Below are positions 32,048 through 40,579 of a DNA stretch of 64,000 bases, in pieces. The DNA is from Paenarthrobacter sp. JL.01a. Its GTDB lineage: Bacteria > Actinomycetota > Actinomycetes > Actinomycetales > Micrococcaceae. Each line of letters starts with the position of its first letter. Position 1 is the stretch's first letter. Where the stretch lies: assembly GCF_025452095.1 (NCBI RefSeq), contig NZ_CP104877.1, positions 62,001-126,000 of the forward strand. Direction: 5' to 3'. A model generated the notes under the pieces. It was not told the DNA's origin and ran no database searches. It saw only the letters and a program-made list of their open reading frames with translations. The translations under genes were made by a program, and so were the position numbers.

Positions 32048-33592
32048 TCAGTTGAAGCGGTCGAGGATCGCGGCCTCCCCGCGCTGCTCGATGTCGCTGC
32101 GGCTTACGGTGCCGACGGTCCGGCCCCGACTGAGGATGAGCACCCGGTCGCACATCAATGCCTCGTCGATTTCGGACGTGATCAGGATGATGCTGCCGCC
32201 CTGGTCGGAGAACGTACGGATGAGTTCGTAGATTTCGAGTTTTGCCCCGACGTCCACGCCCCGGGTGGGTTCGACGATGATCAGTGTGCTGACGCCGCTG
32301 ACCAGCCATTTCGCAAGTGCGACTTTTTGCTGGTTGCCGCCGCTGAGGTTCCCCACTGCTTCGCCGACGTGTGCGGTCTTGATCGCCAAGGCGTCACGCA
32401 TGGCTACAGCCGCTTTATGTTCTTTGCTCTTGCTGAGGAAGTATCCCGGTGAGAATCGCGGCAGGGAGGCCATCGTGATGTTGCGGGTGATGGACATGCC
32501 CAGGATCAGCCCCTGCGTCTTGCGTTCCTCGGGGAGGAGGCCGATGCCCAGGGCGATCGAATGTGCCGGATCCTGTCTGCGCCGCTCGCGCCCGTTGACC
32601 AGGAAGCGCTCGTGCTGGGATTTCTCAGCACCGAACAGGGCGGCGGCAAGCTGGCTTTGGCCGTTACCGGACAGTCCTGCTATGCCGAGCACCTCTCCTT
32701 TGTGAAGGTCCAGATCCACACCGTGCAGGTCGTGGCCATCTCGGAGGCCGCGGACTGACAGCGCTACCTCGCTAGCGGTCCGGCCGGTGCCGAGCCTTGG
32801 CAGGTCGCCTTGTCCCACCTGAAGTTTGGCTGACCGCTCGGGGCTGATGCCCCCGAGCATGGATTGCAGGATGGCGTCATGCTGTTTTTCGTCGCTGTCA
32901 TGAAGCGCCACGCGCTCGCCGTCCCGAAAGACGGAGATCCGGTCGCAGATCGCGTACATCTCATCGAAGTGGTGTGAGATGTAGATGATGGCAAGGCCCA
33001 GCTTCTTGAGTTGGTTCAGCAGGTCGAACAATTGGTTGACATCATGCCGGGGCAAGGTGGCTGTGGGTTCGTCGAGGATGAGGACCCGGGCATCCCGAGT
33101 AAGCGCCTTGGCGATCTCCACGGCCTGCCGGTGGGCGATCGGCAGGGACGCCACGGTGGCCCGGACGTCGATGTCGAACCCGAGACGCAGCAGCTGTTCC
33201 CGGGCCTGGTTGCGCACCTTGGACCAGTGGATTGTGCCGACGGTGGTGCGGGGCAGTTCTCCGACGTAGATGTTTTCCGCGACGGAGAGGTGGGGGACGA
33301 GGCTGAGTTCCTGGTGGACGGTCATGATCCGCGCCCGCTGGGCCGCCTGCGGGTTATCCAGCGTGACGGCCTCCCCGTCAATCAGGACACGGCCGGAATC
33401 AGGCTTCTCGACCCCCGAGAGGATCCGCACGAGGGTGGATTTCCCGGCGCCGTTCTGTCCGGCGATGCCGTGGATTTCTCCAGGCATGACTTCGAGGTCC
33501 ACGCCGGCCAGGGCCTGGGTTCCCGGGTAGGCCTTGGACACTCCCGATACGGCGATCAGTGGGCGCAACTTGGGCCCAGCGGGTGCAGTCAT
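32048..33592 (-). CDS. Sugar ABC transporter ATP-binding protein (RbsA-type, two ATPase domains)
   Basis: A 514-residue protein with two tandem ABC domains. Domain 1 has Walker A GQNGAGKST, the LP-type signature with the conserved PIAHRQAVEIAKAL, and Walker B VLILDEPTATL. Domain 2 has the degenerate Walker A GLSGNGQSQ in its P-loop position, the LSGGNQQKVALAKWL signature and LIIVEPTRGVD. Such asymmetry, with one canonical and one degenerate site, is typical of RbsA-like ATPases. Start ATG 33592 is at the usual family position. It lies 13 bases after the binding-protein gene. Confidence 0.93.
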   Translation of the reverse strand: MTAPAGPKLRPLIAVSGVSKAYPGTQALAGVDLEVMPGEIHGIAGQNGAGKSTLVRILSGVEKPDSGRVLIDGEAVTLDNPQAAQRARIMTVHQELSLVPHLSVAENIYVGELPRTTVGTIHWSKVRNQAREQLLRLGFDIDVRATVASLPIAHRQAVEIAKALTRDARVLILDEPTATLPRHDVNQLFDLLNQLKKLGLAIIYISHHFDEMYAICDRISVFRDGERVALHDSDEKQHDAILQSMLGGISPERSAKLQVGQGDLPRLGTGRTASEVALSVRGLRDGHDLHGVDLDLHKGEVLGIAGLSGNGQSQLAAALFGAEKSQHERFLVNGRERRRQDPAHSIALGIGLLPEERKTQGLILGMSITRNITMASLPRFSPGYFLSKSKEHKAAVAMRDALAIKTAHVGEAVGNLSGGNQQKVALAKWLVSGVSTLIIVEPTRGVDVGAKLEIYELIRTFSDQGGSIILITSEIDEALMCDRVLILSRGRTVGTVSRSDIEQRGEAAILDRFN

Positions 33593-33605
33593 GATTGGGT
33601 CCTGC

Positions 33606-34679
33606 CTATTCGGCGCCGGCGAAGGCGAGGTCGTCGCTGATGTACTGCCCGGCGTTCTCGGGGGTGACGGCCAAGGCTGGCAGAATCCGGGTAGCGGGGG
33701 AGCCCTCACACTTGCCGGTAGGGGCGCCGGTCACGGCGGCGATCGCCTCGTCCACGGCGTAGGCGGCCTGGAGCGCGGGTTGGTTCAGGCCGTCTGCGAC
33801 CACGGGGGAGGCGGGATCCTTTGCCATCGACTTGATAACGTCCATTCCACCGTCAAACCCGGCGAGGATGACGTCGGTTTTGCCGCTCTGGTCCATGCGG
33901 CCTGCGCCCTTGAGAGCTTCGATCACGGCCGGCATCACGACGTCGGTCTGGTTGAACACCACATCGATGTCGGGGTTTCCTGACAGCACGTTTCGCATCG
34001 CAGTCAGTGTTTTGTCCGGCAGCGCTTCCCCGTAGTTGTTGGGGATTCGCTTGGTTTTCACCGTCGGGTGCTGCTCCATGTACTTGTTCCAGCCGGCCAT
34101 GAAGCCGTTTTCGCGGCTTTCTGTAACGAGCTCCTGCGGGAACAGGGCTTGGATGTAGAGGTTGACGGAGGAGTTTTCACCCTTCTTGGCGACGGCGGCC
34201 GCCGCGGCCTTCTCGCCTACCAACTCGGCGGTCGCTTCGCCGTCGTCGTGTACGTTGCAGGCCACTTTCTTGGCGAGTTCCTCCGAGACGCGGTCGTTGA
34301 CCACGATTACGGGGACGCCGGCGGCCTTTGCCGCTTCAATGCCGCTGGCAACGTTGCGGTCGCCTACCGGTTCGATGATGATCGCCTTGGCACCTTTGTT
34401 GATGAAGGTCCTCATCTGCTGGATCTGGGTTTGGGCGCTGCCTTGGGCGTCGACGGCTTCCATGGTCCAGCCCTTGGCGGTTCCGGACTTCACGGCGCCG
34501 TCGGACATGGTGCTCAACCAGGAGTTTCCGGCGATAAACCGCATGGAAATCCCGATCAGGCCCTTCTCATCGGAGGACGAGCTGGCCGGAGCCGAGCCTC
34601 CGCAGGCCGTGAGGCCGATCAGGGTTGCAGCAGAGAGAGATGAGACAAGTGCGAGCCGCGCTGTTCGCTTGGTAATCAT
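33606..34679 (-). CDS. Sugar ABC transporter substrate-binding lipoprotein (RbsB/XylF-type)
   Basis: A 357-residue exported lipoprotein. The N-terminal basic-hydrophobic signal ends in the lipobox LTAC, with the Cys as the acylated residue, followed by a Ser-rich linker. The mature part is a periplasmic-binding-protein type 1 fold: IGISMRFIAGNSWLSTMSDG, INKGAKAIIIEPVGD, VPVIVVNDRV, FNQTDVVMPAVIEAL and DVILAGFDGG are the ligand-contact strands. It is the specificity component of the CUT2 importer. AAAGGAGA precedes the ATG. The spacer to the pfkB-like gene contains a weak hairpin (34720-34736). Confidence 0.92.
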   Translation of the reverse strand: MITKRTARLALVSSLSAATLIGLTACGGSAPASSSSDEKGLIGISMRFIAGNSWLSTMSDGAVKSGTAKGWTMEAVDAQGSAQTQIQQMRTFINKGAKAIIIEPVGDRNVASGIEAAKAAGVPVIVVNDRVSEELAKKVACNVHDDGEATAELVGEKAAAAAVAKKGENSSVNLYIQALFPQELVTESRENGFMAGWNKYMEQHPTVKTKRIPNNYGEALPDKTLTAMRNVLSGNPDIDVVFNQTDVVMPAVIEALKGAGRMDQSGKTDVILAGFDGGMDVIKSMAKDPASPVVADGLNQPALQAAYAVDEAIAAVTGAPTGKCEGSPATRILPALAVTPENAGQYISDDLAFAGAE

Positions 34680-34764
34680 GGTTCTCCTTTGAAAATGGGT
34701 TGGGTGTAGCCAGGCATGGGCCTCGGAGCGCGAGGCTCAGGTGTGTGACGGGGTGAGGAGAGGC

Positions 34765-35736
34765 TTAGGCCATGCTCCCCGCCGGAAGGCCTGCTGCGGT
34801 GCAGGGTTCCTGGAGGGCTCGGTTCCGGTCGAGATCGTCGCTGATGTCCACTCTTATCTGCGGCCTGCAGCCGCGGTACAGAGTGCCCTCGTTTTGGACG
34901 GCGTCCGCCGCCCAGGCCAATCCCTCGTGAAGGGCTTGGCGTCCGTTTGCGCCGCCGGCAAGGAAGCCGGCAAGCAGTGCATCCCCAGCACCGACGGTGC
35001 TGACGACGCGGTCAACCCGTGCCTGGCCGAAAAGGCATCCGGAATCGTCGAGGAGGATCGCTCCGTCTGATCCGAGGCTGGCCAGAACGGCCCGGGCTCC
35101 CAGTTGTCGAATTTCCTGGGCGGCGTCCACGACGTCACCCAAGGTCTCCAACGCACGTCCAGTGAGTTCCGCGAGCTCGCCGGCATTGGGTTTGACCAGG
35201 TCAGGCCCATGCGGAAGGACGCTCCGCAGGGGTTCTCCCGAAGTGTCGACGGCCACCCGGGCGGTCCGTCCGTGGCCCCCCTTCACGAGGTCGATGTACA
35301 AACTTTCCACCGCGCCCTCCGGCAGCGTCCCGCAAAGGACGAGCCAGTCATGAGCCTTGATCTGCTCCAGGGCTTTTTCGACAAGGGACGTGGCCTCCGC
35401 GGCGTCCAAGGTGGGGCCTACCTCGTTAATCTTGGTGACGGTCGCGTCAGGTTCCACCAAGCTGACATTGCTTCGGATCTCTTCCGCGATCGGCACCGCG
35501 ATGTGGGGGACACCCAGCTCCGAGAGCATGCCGGTGACCTGCACCCCGGTAAAGCCGCCAGCGGGCAGGACAGTGACGACGTCGATGGCGTTCGCATGCA
35601 GCGCGACGGCGACGTTGACCCCTTTGCCGCTGGGTTCGTTGTAACTCCGGGGACTGCGGACAACATCTCCGTGGTCCAGCCGGTCAATTGACATGGTCCG
35701 GTCAAGGCTCGGATTCGGTGAAACGGTCACGATCAT
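34765..35736 (-). CDS. PfkB-family hexose kinase (1-phosphofructokinase / tagatose-6-phosphate kinase type)
   Basis: A 323-residue sugar-phosphate kinase. It starts IVTVSPNPSLDRT, with the GKGVNVAVAL signature near residue 40 and the catalytic DTVGAGD-type motif here as VSTVGAGDALLAGFLAGG. The LVLCGTLPEGA and VKPNAGELAELTG segments place it in the FruK/LacC subgroup that makes 1,6-bisphosphates. With the FGGY kinase and the class II aldolase it completes a ketohexose to triose-phosphate route (inference). It overlaps the DeoR gene as ATGA, in the order FGGY - deoR - pfkB. Confidence 0.88.
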   Translation of the reverse strand: MIVTVSPNPSLDRTMSIDRLDHGDVVRSPRSYNEPSGKGVNVAVALHANAIDVVTVLPAGGFTGVQVTGMLSELGVPHIAVPIAEEIRSNVSLVEPDATVTKINEVGPTLDAAEATSLVEKALEQIKAHDWLVLCGTLPEGAVESLYIDLVKGGHGRTARVAVDTSGEPLRSVLPHGPDLVKPNAGELAELTGRALETLGDVVDAAQEIRQLGARAVLASLGSDGAILLDDSGCLFGQARVDRVVSTVGAGDALLAGFLAGGANGRQALHEGLAWAADAVQNEGTLYRGCRPQIRVDISDDLDRNRALQEPCTAAGLPAGSMA

Positions 35737-36539
35737 GCCAGTTCCACCTCCACCCCTGCAGCCTGGATGGCCTTGAGCTCCCGGTCGTCAAGGTCCGAGT
35801 CGGTGATGATGAGGTCAATGTCAGCCAGGTCTGCGTGTTTGCAGTTGCTCACGCACCCGAATTTGCTGTGATCGGCCAGGAGGACGCGTCGCCTGGCGCT
35901 TTGCAGCATGAGCCTTTTTACCGCGGCTTCGGCGGGATCGGGGGTTGTGAGGCCCCTGTCTACTGAAATGGCGTTCGCTCCGAGGAAGGCAACATCGACG
36001 TTTATTTCAGCAAGCGACCGCGATGCCCAGTCATCCACCTCGGCCTCCGTGAGCGGCCGGACCCGGCCACCGAGCGTGTGAACCGTGAGCAACGGTCTGT
36101 CCAGAAGGCTGGTGGCAATACTCAGCGTGTTCGTATACACGGTCAACTCCTTGTCATACGGGAACATGGCGGCCAGCCTGGCTGTTGTTGATCCGGCGTC
36201 GAGCAGCAGCGAACCTCCGCTGGGCAGGTGGCGCAGTGCTGCCTTGGCGATGCGGGTCTTTTCGTCACGGAAGCCGGTCCGCGTCGATACCGCCGGCTCG
36301 TAGGTCAGTCGTCCCACCGGGACGGCTCCGCCATGAACCCGGCGCAAGAGGCCCAGTTGCTCCAGGGCCATTAGGTCCTTGCGCAAGGTTTCGCCGGTGA
36401 CGCCGAGTTCCTCTGAGATGGCGGCCGCATCGGCGCGGCCTTCTGTGCGGAGACGCTCAAGAATGAGCCCGCGTCGCTGCTCCGGGAAAGGGACGCGGGA
36501 ATCAGAACGGGCCTGATTGCGGTCCGGGACGTGGTTCAC
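35733..36539 (-). CDS. DeoR/GlpR-family regulator, copy 2
   Basis: A 268-residue repressor almost the same length as the one at 23235-24041 and alike along its whole length, including QLGLLRRVHGGA, the EVDDWA stretch and LADHSKFG. The recognition helix differs slightly (EELGVTGETLRKDL against LELGVTNETVRKDL), so the operators may be related but not identical. It is translationally coupled at both ends (ATGA overlaps) to the FGGY and PfkB kinases, which supports control by one of their phosphorylated products. Confidence 0.92.
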   Translation of the reverse strand: MNHVPDRNQARSDSRVPFPEQRRGLILERLRTEGRADAAAISEELGVTGETLRKDLMALEQLGLLRRVHGGAVPVGRLTYEPAVSTRTGFRDEKTRIAKAALRHLPSGGSLLLDAGSTTARLAAMFPYDKELTVYTNTLSIATSLLDRPLLTVHTLGGRVRPLTEAEVDDWASRSLAEINVDVAFLGANAISVDRGLTTPDPAEAAVKRLMLQSARRRVLLADHSKFGCVSNCKHADLADIDLIITDSDLDDRELKAIQAAGVEVELA

Positions 36540-37906
36540 AGCAGGGCCCCTTCTGCTCGATGGGTGGTATGGGCGCGCTGGCTTGTGCCCAACGGAAACT
36601 CCTCAACCGATCTGTAGATGCCGGCAGCGAGGCCTCCAAAAAGGGCAGCCCCCCGTGCCCCGGCTTCTTTGGCCGGAGACACGGTCAGCGGGCCGAACAC
36701 CCTTTCCTTGTTCTCCAAGAGGCCCTTGCTGAGCGACCAGCCGCCCGTGACCACCATCCGGGAGTGGGTACCGGCAGCCTGGGTCATCCGGGAGTGGACA
36801 TCCAGGGCCTGTTGGGTCACGGCGTCCAGGGCTGCGTGCCAAATGTCTGCCTGGCTGCTTGAATTCGTGGAGCCGTGGAACACGAGTTCCTGCCCGGCAT
36901 GGATCGTGGCGTACAGGGCACTGGCGCTATGGGAGGCCTCAGCGTCAAGCCGGGCGATGTCCGTGGTGTCGAGGCCAAGCATCTTCAATGCGTTCCGGAG
37001 GACCAGCCCGGCCTGGGTTCCGCCCAGGAGTGTCCACTTCTGATCGAGGACGGACCACCCCGCAGTAATTCCGGTGGATGTCAGCTCCAGCAGCGCTGAT
37101 TCGGAAACGGCCGGGTCGACGATCCGTACCAGGGCTTCGGCGGTTCCGCAGGAGTCAAGGACGTCACCGGGAAGGTGGGCCCCCGCTCCAACGACAGCTG
37201 CCTGGTGGTCATGACCCGCCACTGTGATTGCTGCTCCGGTGAGGCGGCTTATGCCCGCTCCGGCGCTCACTGTACCGAGGTTGGTCCCTGCCGTCGCAAG
37301 TTCGGGCATCAGCGCCTGAGCGGCCCCTGTCCATTCGAGGGTTTCGCTCCACCAGTTGCGGGTAGTGAGATCCATCCAGCCTGTACGGGACGCGAGCGAG
37401 AGCTCGGAAACGGGAGCTCCTCCCAGTGCGAAGGCCATCCACTCCGCGATGTTGAGGCGCAGCATCGCCTTCCGGGTCTCCGGTACGTGGGCCAAGAGCC
37501 AGCGGTGCTTGGTCAGGGACCATTGCTCGCGCAGGGGCAGGCCGGTACGGGCGGCAAATAGGTCCTCCTCGATTGCCGTGCGCAGGCTTTCCAGTTCGGC
37601 AAGATCCCGCCGGTCATGCCAGGCGATAACCGGTCCCAAAGCTTTGCCGTCCCGGCCGATCAGCACGCCGGATTCGCCCATGCTGGTGATGCCAATGGAT
37701 GCGGCTGCACCGCTCGGCGCTGCGGACAGTGCGCTGGTCAGCGCCGAGGCCGCAGCCTCGAGAAGCTCGGGAGCTTCCAGCTGGGTCCCTTCGTCCGAGA
37801 CGGACCAAGGGGTCGCGGACCGTCCCTCGGCGAGGGCAGCGCCGTCCTCGTCGTAGACGACGGCCTTGACCGCCGTCGTTCCGATGTCGAGTCCTACGAG
37901 AAGCAC
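36536..37906 (-). CDS. FGGY-family carbohydrate kinase
   Basis: A 456-residue sugar kinase of the ribulokinase/xylulokinase/fuculokinase superfamily. The N-terminal ATPase fold starts GLDIGTTAVKAVVYDEDG. The mid-protein AWHDRRD holds the substrate-contact Asp, AGHDHQAAVVGAG is the FGGY-2 start, and VVTGGWSLSKG is the C-terminal nucleotide contact. It is probably the first kinase of the route, adding phosphate to a terminal hydroxyl. Substrate type cannot be read out. Its start faces the aldolase gene across a 135-base divergent promoter with ATTGG repeats. Confidence 0.88.
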   Translation of the reverse strand: MLLVGLDIGTTAVKAVVYDEDGAALAEGRSATPWSVSDEGTQLEAPELLEAAASALTSALSAAPSGAAASIGITSMGESGVLIGRDGKALGPVIAWHDRRDLAELESLRTAIEEDLFAARTGLPLREQWSLTKHRWLLAHVPETRKAMLRLNIAEWMAFALGGAPVSELSLASRTGWMDLTTRNWWSETLEWTGAAQALMPELATAGTNLGTVSAGAGISRLTGAAITVAGHDHQAAVVGAGAHLPGDVLDSCGTAEALVRIVDPAVSESALLELTSTGITAGWSVLDQKWTLLGGTQAGLVLRNALKMLGLDTTDIARLDAEASHSASALYATIHAGQELVFHGSTNSSSQADIWHAALDAVTQQALDVHSRMTQAAGTHSRMVVTGGWSLSKGLLENKERVFGPLTVSPAKEAGARGAALFGGLAAGIYRSVEEFPLGTSQRAHTTHRAEGALL

Positions 37907-37921
37907 CTTTGCGTCCTGACT

Positions 37922-37964
37922 ATTGGTTGATTGGAAGTTATTGGATATTGTTGTTTTTCATTGG
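37922..37964. promoter_or_regulatory. Four direct ATTGG repeats in the divergent promoter, candidate DeoR operator
   Basis: ATTGG occurs at 37922, 37930, 37940 and 37960, on one strand and partly at helical spacing (10 and 20 bases). DeoR-family repressors bind direct repeats of this size. The region lies between the FGGY kinase start and the aldolase start, where both operons would need control. Confidence 0.45.
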
Positions 37965-38041
37965 GGATGTTGTCAAGCTCACATTCAAAGTCCTTGATTC
38001 AAGACGTGGATAGTTCCAACCAAAAGCAACGGGAGGTCAAT

Positions 38042-38893
38042 TTGGCCCTGGCACACACTGGTGAGCTCATGAGCGATGCGGTCGAAAAGGGCGTTGGCCT
38101 TGCGGCCTTCAACGTCATCAGCCTTGAGCACGGGGAAGCCATCATTGAGGCCGTCGAAGATACCGGCTTACCGGCGGTGATGCAGATCAGCGAGAACTGC
38201 ATCAAGTTCCATGGCGGCCGGCTTACGCCACTGCTCAGTGGACTTGCGGCACTGGCAGAGTCCTCCACTGGACGGGTTTCCCTGCACCTGGATCACGTTG
38301 AAGATCAGGAGATCCTCACGCAGGCGGCCTCGGGTCCAATCACGTCCGTCATGGTGGACGCCTCCCGGCTGGGGTACGAGGACAACGTTGCAGCCACACG
38401 CAAGGCCGCCCGTTGGGCCCAGGCCCGCGGATGGCATGTCGAAGCAGAGCTCGGAGAAATCGGCGGAAAAGAGGGCGCCCACGCGCCGGGGGTACGCACT
38501 GATCCCGCCGAGGCAGCCAGCTTCGCCGCAGCGACCGGCGTTGATTCACTCGCCGTCGCTGTCGGCAGTTCCCATGCCATGACGGCGCGGACAGCGCGGC
38601 TGGACCACGAACTTATAGCTCGCATCAAGGCAGAAGTGGCGGTGCCGTTGGTGCTGCACGGCTCCTCGGGGGTGCCGGAGGATGAGCTGGCCGTGGCAGT
38701 GGAGTCAGGGATGGTGAAGATCAACCTGGGCACCATTCTGAACATCGCCTTTACGGGCGGAGTCCGGTCCGCCCTGACCGGGACGGATGTAGTGGATCCC
38801 CGCCGATACCTTGCTCCAGCGCGGCTGGAAACTGCACGAGTCGTAAATCGCTTACTCGGCGTCGTCTCCACGCGTCGGGCCGCTGTCCTATGA
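38042..38893 (+). CDS. Class II fructose/tagatose-bisphosphate aldolase (KbaY/GatY/FbaA type)
   Basis: A 283-residue zinc-dependent aldolase. GLAAFNVISLEH opens the barrel. VSLHLDHVED holds the catalytic Asp and a zinc His. AELGEIGGKEG and a VAVGSSH segment give the second and third zinc-site regions, and LVLHGSSGVPEDEL then VKINLGTIL bind the phosphate. The start is TTG at 38042, chosen because GGGAGG lies 5 bases before it and the length then matches GatY/KbaY. It cleaves ketose 1,6-bisphosphates or a 1-phosphate. It is coupled to the epimerase gene by an ATGA overlap. Confidence 0.85.
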   Translation: MALAHTGELMSDAVEKGVGLAAFNVISLEHGEAIIEAVEDTGLPAVMQISENCIKFHGGRLTPLLSGLAALAESSTGRVSLHLDHVEDQEILTQAASGPITSVMVDASRLGYEDNVAATRKAARWAQARGWHVEAELGEIGGKEGAHAPGVRTDPAEAASFAAATGVDSLAVAVGSSHAMTARTARLDHELIARIKAEVAVPLVLHGSSGVPEDELAVAVESGMVKINLGTILNIAFTGGVRSALTGTDVVDPRRYLAPARLETARVVNRLLGVVSTRRAAVL

Positions 38894-39795
38894 GCTCGCA
38901 TCCCGATTACGGAATTTCATCAGGGGGGTACAGTGCCGTCATCGTGCCGGAGGGGGCTGCCGTTCGCAGGCTCACCCACGAGGGCCGTGACCTGATCGTT
39001 CCCTTCGCTTCCGGAGAGCCGATGCCTGATTACCGAGGTGCCATTGTTGCCCCTTGGCCCAACCGCATTCCTGATGGACGTTACAGCTTCGATGGCGTTA
39101 AACGGACAGTGCCAATCAACGAACCCTCCAGGGCGGCAGCACTGCATGGTCTGGTGTCACACGTTCCATGGTCCGTCTACCACCATGACGAGAGGAGCAT
39201 CCGGCTGCGGTGCATCTTGGCTAAGAGCGAGGGATATCCCTTCGAGTTGGTACTCGATGTTGCCTATACCGCGGACCAGGCTGGGTTACATACGGTCGTT
39301 ACTGCCATCAACACCGGCGAAAACCCGGCACCCTACGGGACTTGCCCGCACCCGTACCTGGTTGCCGGAAGCTCACCCCTGGACGACTGGCACTTGGAGT
39401 TGGGTGCGGCAACGTTTCTCGACGTCACACCGGACCGGCTCATCCCGCTCCAGCGCATGTCAGTTGACGGCACGGCATTCGATTACCGCCAACCCCGGCC
39501 CTTGGGAAGGACGGCAATAGACCACGCGTTTACTGATCTCATTGCCACTGCTGATGGAGGCCGTCGGATAAGGGTTTGGGATCCGGCCGGCACCGGAGTT
39601 GGGATGACGTGGGGAAAGTCCTGCCCATGGGTCCAGGTTCACACCGCGGACCATGTCATTCCGGAACGGCACCGGATCGGTTTGGCAGTGGAGCCGATGA
39701 CCTGCCCACCAAACGCGTTCAACTCAGGCGAAGATCTTGTGGTGTTGTCCCCGGGGAAGGCCCACACGGCGGAATGGAGCATTCATGCGCTATGA
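38890..39795 (+). CDS. Aldose 1-epimerase (galactose mutarotase family)
   Basis: A 301-residue beta-sandwich protein. Substrate-binding elements are PWPNRIPDGRYSFDG, LHGLVSHVPW with the first catalytic His, and TCPHPYLVAG with the second. The catalytic Glu region lies near VAVEPMTCPPNAFNSG. It interconverts anomers of an imported aldose or assists isomerisation in the sugar route. It starts in an ATGA overlap with the aldolase and runs 11 bases into the SDR gene. Confidence 0.87.
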   Translation: MSSHPDYGISSGGYSAVIVPEGAAVRRLTHEGRDLIVPFASGEPMPDYRGAIVAPWPNRIPDGRYSFDGVKRTVPINEPSRAAALHGLVSHVPWSVYHHDERSIRLRCILAKSEGYPFELVLDVAYTADQAGLHTVVTAINTGENPAPYGTCPHPYLVAGSSPLDDWHLELGAATFLDVTPDRLIPLQRMSVDGTAFDYRQPRPLGRTAIDHAFTDLIATADGGRRIRVWDPAGTGVGMTWGKSCPWVQVHTADHVIPERHRIGLAVEPMTCPPNAFNSGEDLVVLSPGKAHTAEWSIHAL

Positions 39796-40564
39796 AACAA
39801 CGGGTTCCTCGTGCGGTGCGCCGCCACAAGCCCCAGCCGAACCACAGACCAATGCCCACCAGCTATCGGGCAAGACGGCCTTCATCACAGGAGCCAGCGG
39901 CGGGATTGGTGCGGCCATCGCTGAAGCCCTGTCCAGAGCGGGAGTCGCAGTCTCGATGGTTTCGCGTTCAGGACTGGGACCCGTACTTCCCAACAGCCTG
40001 GCTGTGGCAGCCGATGTCCGGGACCGCCGAGCCATGAAGTTTGCCGCAGAGAGAACGGCGGAGCACTTTGGCGGTATTGACATCGTCATAGGCAACGCCG
40101 GCGTGGGTTCCTGGGCACCCTTTAGCGAGACCTTGGACAGCGACGTGGAGGAAATGACAGACGTCAACGTGACCGGTCTCTTCAACACGGTGGGCGCTGC
40201 CCTTCCGTACCTTAAAGAGCGGGGCGCAGGGGACATCGTCACCGTAGCATCGGAGGCAGGCCGTCGCGGTCTGCCCGACGAATCCGTCTACGTTGCCACA
40301 AAGTTCGCCCAGGTCGGATTCACGCGTTCACTGGACCACGAGCTCAGAACCAGCGGTATCCGTTGCACCAACATTTGCCCGGGAGGAGTAGCGAGCAACT
40401 TTGGCATGGGACGAGGCCTTAGGCGGCCAGGAATGCCGGAGCTGGAGAACATGATGACCCCCGATGACGTAGCCGAAGTCGTCCTCTTCGCGCTCTCCAG
40501 GCCGAGACACCTGAGGATCCTTGAGGTCGCTTTCAGGCACATGTCTGAACAATCCTGGGGATAG
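39785..40564 (+). CDS. Short-chain dehydrogenase/reductase
   Basis: A 259-residue classical SDR. The cofactor motif is TGASGGIGAAIAEAL, the structural NAG is in VIGNAGVGS, the catalytic Ser is in VTVASEAGRRG, and Tyr-x-x-x-Lys is VYVATKFAQ. There is no preference signal for NAD over NADP that I trust. An N-terminal extension of about 30 residues precedes the fold. Start ATG 39785 lies within the epimerase gene. It is the last gene of this operon and is probably an oxidoreductase for the sugar or polyol substrate. Confidence 0.85.
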   Translation: MRYETTGSSCGAPPQAPAEPQTNAHQLSGKTAFITGASGGIGAAIAEALSRAGVAVSMVSRSGLGPVLPNSLAVAADVRDRRAMKFAAERTAEHFGGIDIVIGNAGVGSWAPFSETLDSDVEEMTDVNVTGLFNTVGAALPYLKERGAGDIVTVASEAGRRGLPDESVYVATKFAQVGFTRSLDHELRTSGIRCTNICPGGVASNFGMGRGLRRPGMPELENMMTPDDVAEVVLFALSRPRHLRILEVAFRHMSEQSWG

Positions 40565-40579
40565 TTGCGCCGCCTGCCC

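Noticed and set aside
34720..34736. Terminator between the pfkB-like gene and the binding-protein gene
   Set aside because: Only a 6-base stem (GCCTCG/CGAGGC) with no T-run; too weak to list as a feature.
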